DNA from: Nanobdellota archaeon
Lineage (GTDB): Archaea; Nanobdellota; Nanobdellia; Woesearchaeales; GW2011-AR15
Length of the DNA: 9,295 bases
Direction: 5' to 3'
Assembly: GCA_018815145.1 (NCBI GenBank)
Contig: JAHIYL010000302.1
Location: 1-9,295, forward strand
Each line of letters opens with the position of its first letter. The stretch's first letter is position 1. Shown here in pieces: positions 6,518 through 9,295 of this stretch. Below the pieces are notes generated by a model. The model had not been told where the DNA came from, searched no databases, and worked only from the letters and a program-made list of their open reading frames with translations. The translations under genes and the position numbers were made by a program.

Positions 6518-7204
6518 TTAATTCTCTTTCCTGTTGTTTTCCCAATACTTCCTGAATTTTTGCATCAGTTTTGGTGCTTCATCTTTCATGCCAAAGCCAA
6601 AAATTATCCCTATTGCAATCGAAAATCCCAGTGCGATAGCTGCAAGGATTATCAGGCATGCATAAATCAGATATTTGACTTCAAAACCAATCTCTTCAAG
6701 GGATATTAACATTATGAAAAAGACTATTATCGGCTTTGCAAAAAACGCGATGCTGTCAGCCAGGTGATGATTCAGGTTCCTTAGCCTGGATGATATGAAT
6801 TCTGCAAAATAAAAACCAAAAATGACCATCAGGCTTGCCATGACAAGGGAGGGAGTCCACTTGACAAATTTAAGGATAAGTTCTGTCACTACACCAAAAT
6901 CAGCCTGGGACAAAGCATGGCCAATGAATACTATAAAAATCCATGTAAAGGTGAAGCCTGCAGCAATCTCTGACAGTTTCATTTCTCCCATTGCCTGGTG
7001 CATTTTTTTCTTCTCTATGAAAACATCCAGCTTTATTATGTTCCTCAGGAGTTTCCTCACCAACCATGAAATTGACTTTGCAACCAGATAGCCCACTGCA
7101 ACCATGACTATTGCATACATTAGCGCAGGGATTGCTTTCACAAAATTGAGGGCAGCATCTTCAAATGCATTGTAAGTGAGCTGAAATAGGTTCATGCAAA
7201 TCAT
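6518..7204 (-). CDS. Small membrane protein, MscS-related conserved TM helix family
   Basis: A 228-aa integral membrane protein with about five hydrophobic segments (roughly 25-48, 80-98, 117-139, 153-172, 176-205). The segments AIPALMYAIVMVAVGYLVAK (24-43) and WTPSLVMASLMVIFGFYFAE (116-135) form an internal repeat of the type found in the conserved TM helix family associated with mechanosensitive channels. A pattern of Leu/Ile-Arg/Lys residues follows each repeat. The soluble beta domain of true MscS proteins is absent, and the protein ends in a short basic tail. It may be a small stretch-responsive channel or a structural membrane protein; gating is inferred from the family only. ATG 7204 was chosen because it lies about 27 nt from a TATA box; ATG 7195 is an alternative. 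It is divergent from nnrE. Confidence 0.72.
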   Translation of the reverse strand: MICMNLFQLTYNAFEDAALNFVKAIPALMYAIVMVAVGYLVAKSISWLVRKLLRNIIKLDVFIEKKKMHQAMGEMKLSEIAAGFTFTWIFIVFIGHALSQADFGVVTELILKFVKWTPSLVMASLMVIFGFYFAEFISSRLRNLNHHLADSIAFFAKPIIVFFIMLISLEEIGFEVKYLIYACLIILAAIALGFSIAIGIIFGFGMKDEAPKLMQKFRKYWENNRKEN

Positions 7205-7220
7205 ATTAGCACTTTCTTTT

Positions 7221-7241
7221 AAAAAATTTTTTATATTTTAG
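7221..7241. promoter_or_regulatory. Shared A/T promoter element for two divergent leaderless genes
   Basis: The 54-nt spacer holds a single A6T6-ATATTTTA block. On the plus strand AAAAAA plus TTTTTTATA sits about 28 nt before the nnrE ATG at 7259. On the minus strand CTAAAA plus TATAAAAAA sits about 27 nt before the ATG at 7204. One nearly symmetric TATA element, equidistant from both starts, therefore appears to serve both genes. A weak GAGG at 7241-7244 is 14 nt from the nnrE start and probably not used. Confidence 0.55.
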
Positions 7242-7258
7242 AGGCTTCTAAAAAACCT

Positions 7259-7891
7259 ATGATCTCTGCAAAAGAAATGGCAAGGCTTGAGATTCTCTCT
7301 GAAAAATACGGTGTCACAAAGCTCATGCTGATGGAAAATGCCGGCAGGGGACTGTTCAAAGCATTGAGAAAAAGATACGATCTGATCAAAAAAAATATTC
7401 TTATCATCTGTGGTGCAGGCAACAATGGAGGAGACGGCTTTGTATTGGCTAAGTATCTGCATCAAGCCAGGTATGATGTGAAAATCTTGTTTTTAGGTTC
7501 AGTCGAAAAGCTGAAAAAGGAATCAGGATACAACTATTTTTTCCTTATGAGCAATATGCCCGAGGTCTTTGAAAACAATAAAGATGGTGCTCAGATCATC
7601 CTCAATGCAGATATAATAGTTGATGCCATGCTGGGAACAGGGATCAAAGGCAGAATTAGAGAACCATATTCTTCCATTATTGATGCCATCAATTCTTCAA
7701 ATGCCACTGTTGTTGCAGTTGATATACCCACTGGTCTGGATCCTGATACAGGTGCAGTCATGGACAAGATTGTCCGCTTTGACACAATATATACTTTTCA
7801 TGACCTGAAGCCAGGACTCATAAAATATGAGAAGGATGTAGAAGTGATTGATATTGAAGTGCCAAAAGAGGCTGTCCAGGAAGCTAAGTAG
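7259..7891 (+). CDS. nnrE: NAD(P)H-hydrate epimerase, stand-alone
   Basis: A YjeF N-terminal-type enzyme of 210 aa that interconverts R and S forms of hydrated NADH/NADPH so that the damaged cofactor can be dehydrated back. Motifs in order: MENAGRG (25-31), the GAGNNGGDG loop that binds the pyrophosphate and potassium (52-60), DAMLGTGIKGR (122-132), VDIPTGLDPDTG with the catalytic-region aspartates (154-165), and TFHDLKPGL (179-187). The length equals the epimerase domain alone. The ADP-dependent dehydratase domain (NnrD), fused in many bacteria and archaea, is absent here and must be encoded elsewhere if the pathway is complete. It is the only plus-strand gene in the window and is divergent from the channel-like gene. 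Confidence 0.9.
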   Translation: MISAKEMARLEILSEKYGVTKLMLMENAGRGLFKALRKRYDLIKKNILIICGAGNNGGDGFVLAKYLHQARYDVKILFLGSVEKLKKESGYNYFFLMSNMPEVFENNKDGAQIILNADIIVDAMLGTGIKGRIREPYSSIIDAINSSNATVVAVDIPTGLDPDTGAVMDKIVRFDTIYTFHDLKPGLIKYEKDVEVIDIEVPKEAVQEAK

Positions 7892-7939
7892 GTTTCAATA
7901 CAAGCGTAGAAGCATGATAATTATCAACCAAATATCAGA

Positions 7940-7944
7940 TTTTT
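7940..7944 (+). terminator. Possible short T-run terminator of nnrE
   Basis: A run of five T lies about 50 nt after the nnrE stop, in the spacer between convergent genes. Archaeal termination can use such tracts, but this one is short and the call is weak. Confidence 0.25.
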
Positions 7945-7984
7945 GCATCCTAATATTGGATAGACACTGGTAATATGTTTTATA

Positions 7985-7993
7985 AGAAAAAGA
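7985..7993 (-). terminator. Possible T-run terminator of the U32 gene
   Basis: Eight nt beyond the TAG at 8001 the minus strand reads CTTTTTCTT, a T-rich tract suited to archaeal termination. It is opposed to the nnrE transcript arriving from the left. Confidence 0.35.
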
Positions 7994-8000
7994 GGCCTGA

Positions 8001-9221
8001 CTATTGATCATTCTCTACAATAATATACACCATGTCATTCTTACGTGCAATTTCATCCAGTTTCACACCGACAGTCATCCCTTTTTCTGCTGAGCCAATT
8101 TTCCTGCCTTTGTCGATCTCAATAGAACCTATCTTCTGCATTATGCAACCTGTTGTGGGACCTATGATGACAAGTTCATCGCCCTTCCTGAATCCCTTGT
8201 CCTGCACTATTATATCAGCGACCCTGATATTCTTATAGAAATTAGCCACTTTCCCAACAAATACCTTCTTCTTGGTGTTCACTCCGCCATATTGGTCTGC
8301 AAAATCACTGTCCCTTGGCACTCCTCTATAGAATCCTTTTGAAAATCCCCTATTATATACAGTGGATAATTTTTCTTCTAGTTCCTCTTTGAGCTCATCA
8401 TCAAGCTTACCTTCTTTGTAGGCGGTAAGTGCTCTCCTGTATGATTCGACAACAACCTTCACATAATCTGCTCCTTTTGTCCTGCCTTCAATCTTCAGGG
8501 AATCCACACCTGCCTCAATTATCTCATCAAGGAATTTGATTGAGCAGAGATCCTTTGCACTCATTACAAAATTACTCTCAAGAACCAGTTCTTTGTCTTC
8601 CTCTGTGTCATTGATTGTATAGCTTCTCCTGCATGGCTGGATGCAGTCTCCCCTGTTCGCTGACCTTCCATATAGAAATTGGGAAGTGAAGCAGCGGCCA
8701 GAGACAGCGACGCACATGGCTCCATGGACAAAGGCCTCAATCTCAATATCTGTATGCTGCCTTATCTCTTTTATCTGTTCAAGGCTGCACTCTCTTGCGA
8801 GAACAACCCTTTTTGCACCCAGAGACAGACATTGATTTGCAGCTGCTGAATTGCTCACTGACGCCTGCGTAGATATATGGAATGGCATACTGATTCTTTT
8901 ACACTCTGATATGACTGAAAAATCCCAGCAGATGATTGCATCGACTCCTTCCTGTTTTGCAGAACTGACAATTCTTTTCACCAGTTCCAGCTCTTCCTCA
9001 TAGATTATTGTATTTATGGTAAGAAATACTCTGACACTGTTTTTATGGCAGAATCCAACAATTTTTGGAAGCTCAGAGAGTTCAAAATTCTTTGCCGTTG
9101 CACGCATGTTCAGTTCTTTCACTCCAAGGTAGACTGCATCAGCTCCTGCATTGACTGCAGTTGTTAAGGTCTCCCAGTTTCCGGCAGGTGCGAGTATTTC
9201 AGGTATCTTTTTCTTGTCCAT
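8001..9221 (-). CDS. U32-family protein, probable tRNA 5-hydroxyuridine synthesis (TrhP-like)
   Basis: Annotated in many genomes as peptidase U32; members studied in bacteria (TrhP/YegQ, RlhA/YdcP) instead take part in hydroxylation of tRNA or rRNA pyrimidines. From the ATG at 9221 it has 406 aa. Residues 6-280 form the U32 barrel: EILAPAG (8-14), ADAVYLG (27-33), then the signature around EAFVHGAMC...SGRC...GDC..PCR. Its four cysteines (170, 177, 193, 197) are the expected Fe-S ligands. DSLKIEGRTKG (240-250) and the NRGFSKGFY segment (290-298) follow. A C-terminal beta domain (about 317-406) resembles that of TrhP. An in-frame TTG at 9239 is possible, but the TATA box lies 27 nt from ATG 9221, which favours the latter. 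Its RNA substrate in archaea is not evident from sequence. Confidence 0.85.
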   Translation of the reverse strand: MDKKKIPEILAPAGNWETLTTAVNAGADAVYLGVKELNMRATAKNFELSELPKIVGFCHKNSVRVFLTINTIIYEEELELVKRIVSSAKQEGVDAIICWDFSVISECKRISMPFHISTQASVSNSAAANQCLSLGAKRVVLARECSLEQIKEIRQHTDIEIEAFVHGAMCVAVSGRCFTSQFLYGRSANRGDCIQPCRRSYTINDTEEDKELVLESNFVMSAKDLCSIKFLDEIIEAGVDSLKIEGRTKGADYVKVVVESYRRALTAYKEGKLDDELKEELEEKLSTVYNRGFSKGFYRGVPRDSDFADQYGGVNTKKKVFVGKVANFYKNIRVADIIVQDKGFRKGDELVIIGPTTGCIMQKIGSIEIDKGRKIGSAEKGMTVGVKLDEIARKNDMVYIIVENDQ

Positions 9222-9243
9222 ATTAGCAGGGAAAAGCAAAAAG

Positions 9244-9259
9244 AATTATAAAGTTTGTT
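9244..9259 (-). promoter_or_regulatory. BRE/TATA promoter of the U32 gene, leaderless
   Basis: The minus strand reads AACAAA then CTTTATAATT, with its centre about 27 nt before the ATG at 9221. This supports ATG 9221 over TTG 9239 and points to a leaderless transcript without a Shine-Dalgarno sequence. Confidence 0.6.
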
Positions 9260-9295
9260 GGACGAGTGTAACTATATTACAAAAAGTTAGGCAGA

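Noticed and set aside
7915..7926. Perfect 12-bp palindrome TGATAATTATCA in the convergent spacer
   Set aside because: About two such palindromes are expected by chance in a window of this size, and no second copy or promoter is next to it.
9222..9239. TTG start six codons upstream for the U32 gene
   Set aside because: The TATA box is 27 nt from ATG 9221 and only about 9 nt from the TTG, and U32 proteins usually begin close to the EILAPAG motif.
1..9295. CRISPR arrays, tRNA or rRNA genes, insertion sequences, toxin-antitoxin or defence cassettes
   Set aside because: No regularly spaced repeats, cloverleaf sequences, transposase motifs or terminal repeats were seen; the hydrolase and rad50-like genes have separate promoters and do not look like one cassette.

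Overview
The window reads as archaeal chromosome. The evidence is BRE/TATA-type promoters about 26-28 nt upstream of start codons (leaderless transcripts), an archaeal S-layer glycoprotein with recognisable N- and C-terminal S-layer motifs, and a Rad50-type ATPase with a zinc hook. The small gene set, A+T-rich spacers and S-layer style suggest a euryarchaeal or DPANN (Woesearchaeota/Pacearchaeota-like) lineage. That placement is an inference and I cannot fix it further. I see no rRNA, tRNA, CRISPR array, insertion sequence or phage gene.

Layout: (1) 1-2250, minus strand: an S-layer protein, complete at its N-terminus and cut by the window edge just after a C-terminal S-layer domain. (2) 2251-2569: a 319-nt gene-free stretch with the S-layer promoter, a roughly 100-nt leader, a hairpin-like repeat that places the Shine-Dalgarno sequence in its loop, a second inverted repeat, and an unexplained plus-strand promoter-like site. 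(3) 2570-5038, minus: a Rad50/SMC-like ATPase with all main ATPase motifs and a CxxC hook, without mre11 beside it. (4) 5102-6406, minus: a lipoprotein with a class A beta-lactamase-like serine hydrolase fold, the most unusual gene here. (5) 6518-7204, minus: a small membrane protein of the MscS-related conserved-TM-helix type. (6) 7259-7891, plus: stand-alone NAD(P)H-hydrate epimerase. (7) 8001-9221, minus: a U32-family protein resembling tRNA 5-hydroxyuridine synthesis proteins.

The genes do not form an obvious operon. Nearly every one appears to have its own promoter, and five of six lack a convincing Shine-Dalgarno sequence. The S-layer gene is the exception, with a strong GGAGGTG and a long leader, as expected for a very highly expressed protein. 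The membrane-protein gene and nnrE are divergent and seem to share one A/T promoter element. The theme is mixed housekeeping: cell envelope (S-layer, lipoprotein, membrane channel-like protein), DNA repair, metabolite repair and RNA modification. I found no convincing new multi-gene system. The best leads are the beta-lactamase-like lipoprotein, the S-layer leader, and a 46-nt stem-loop between the channel-like and hydrolase genes.
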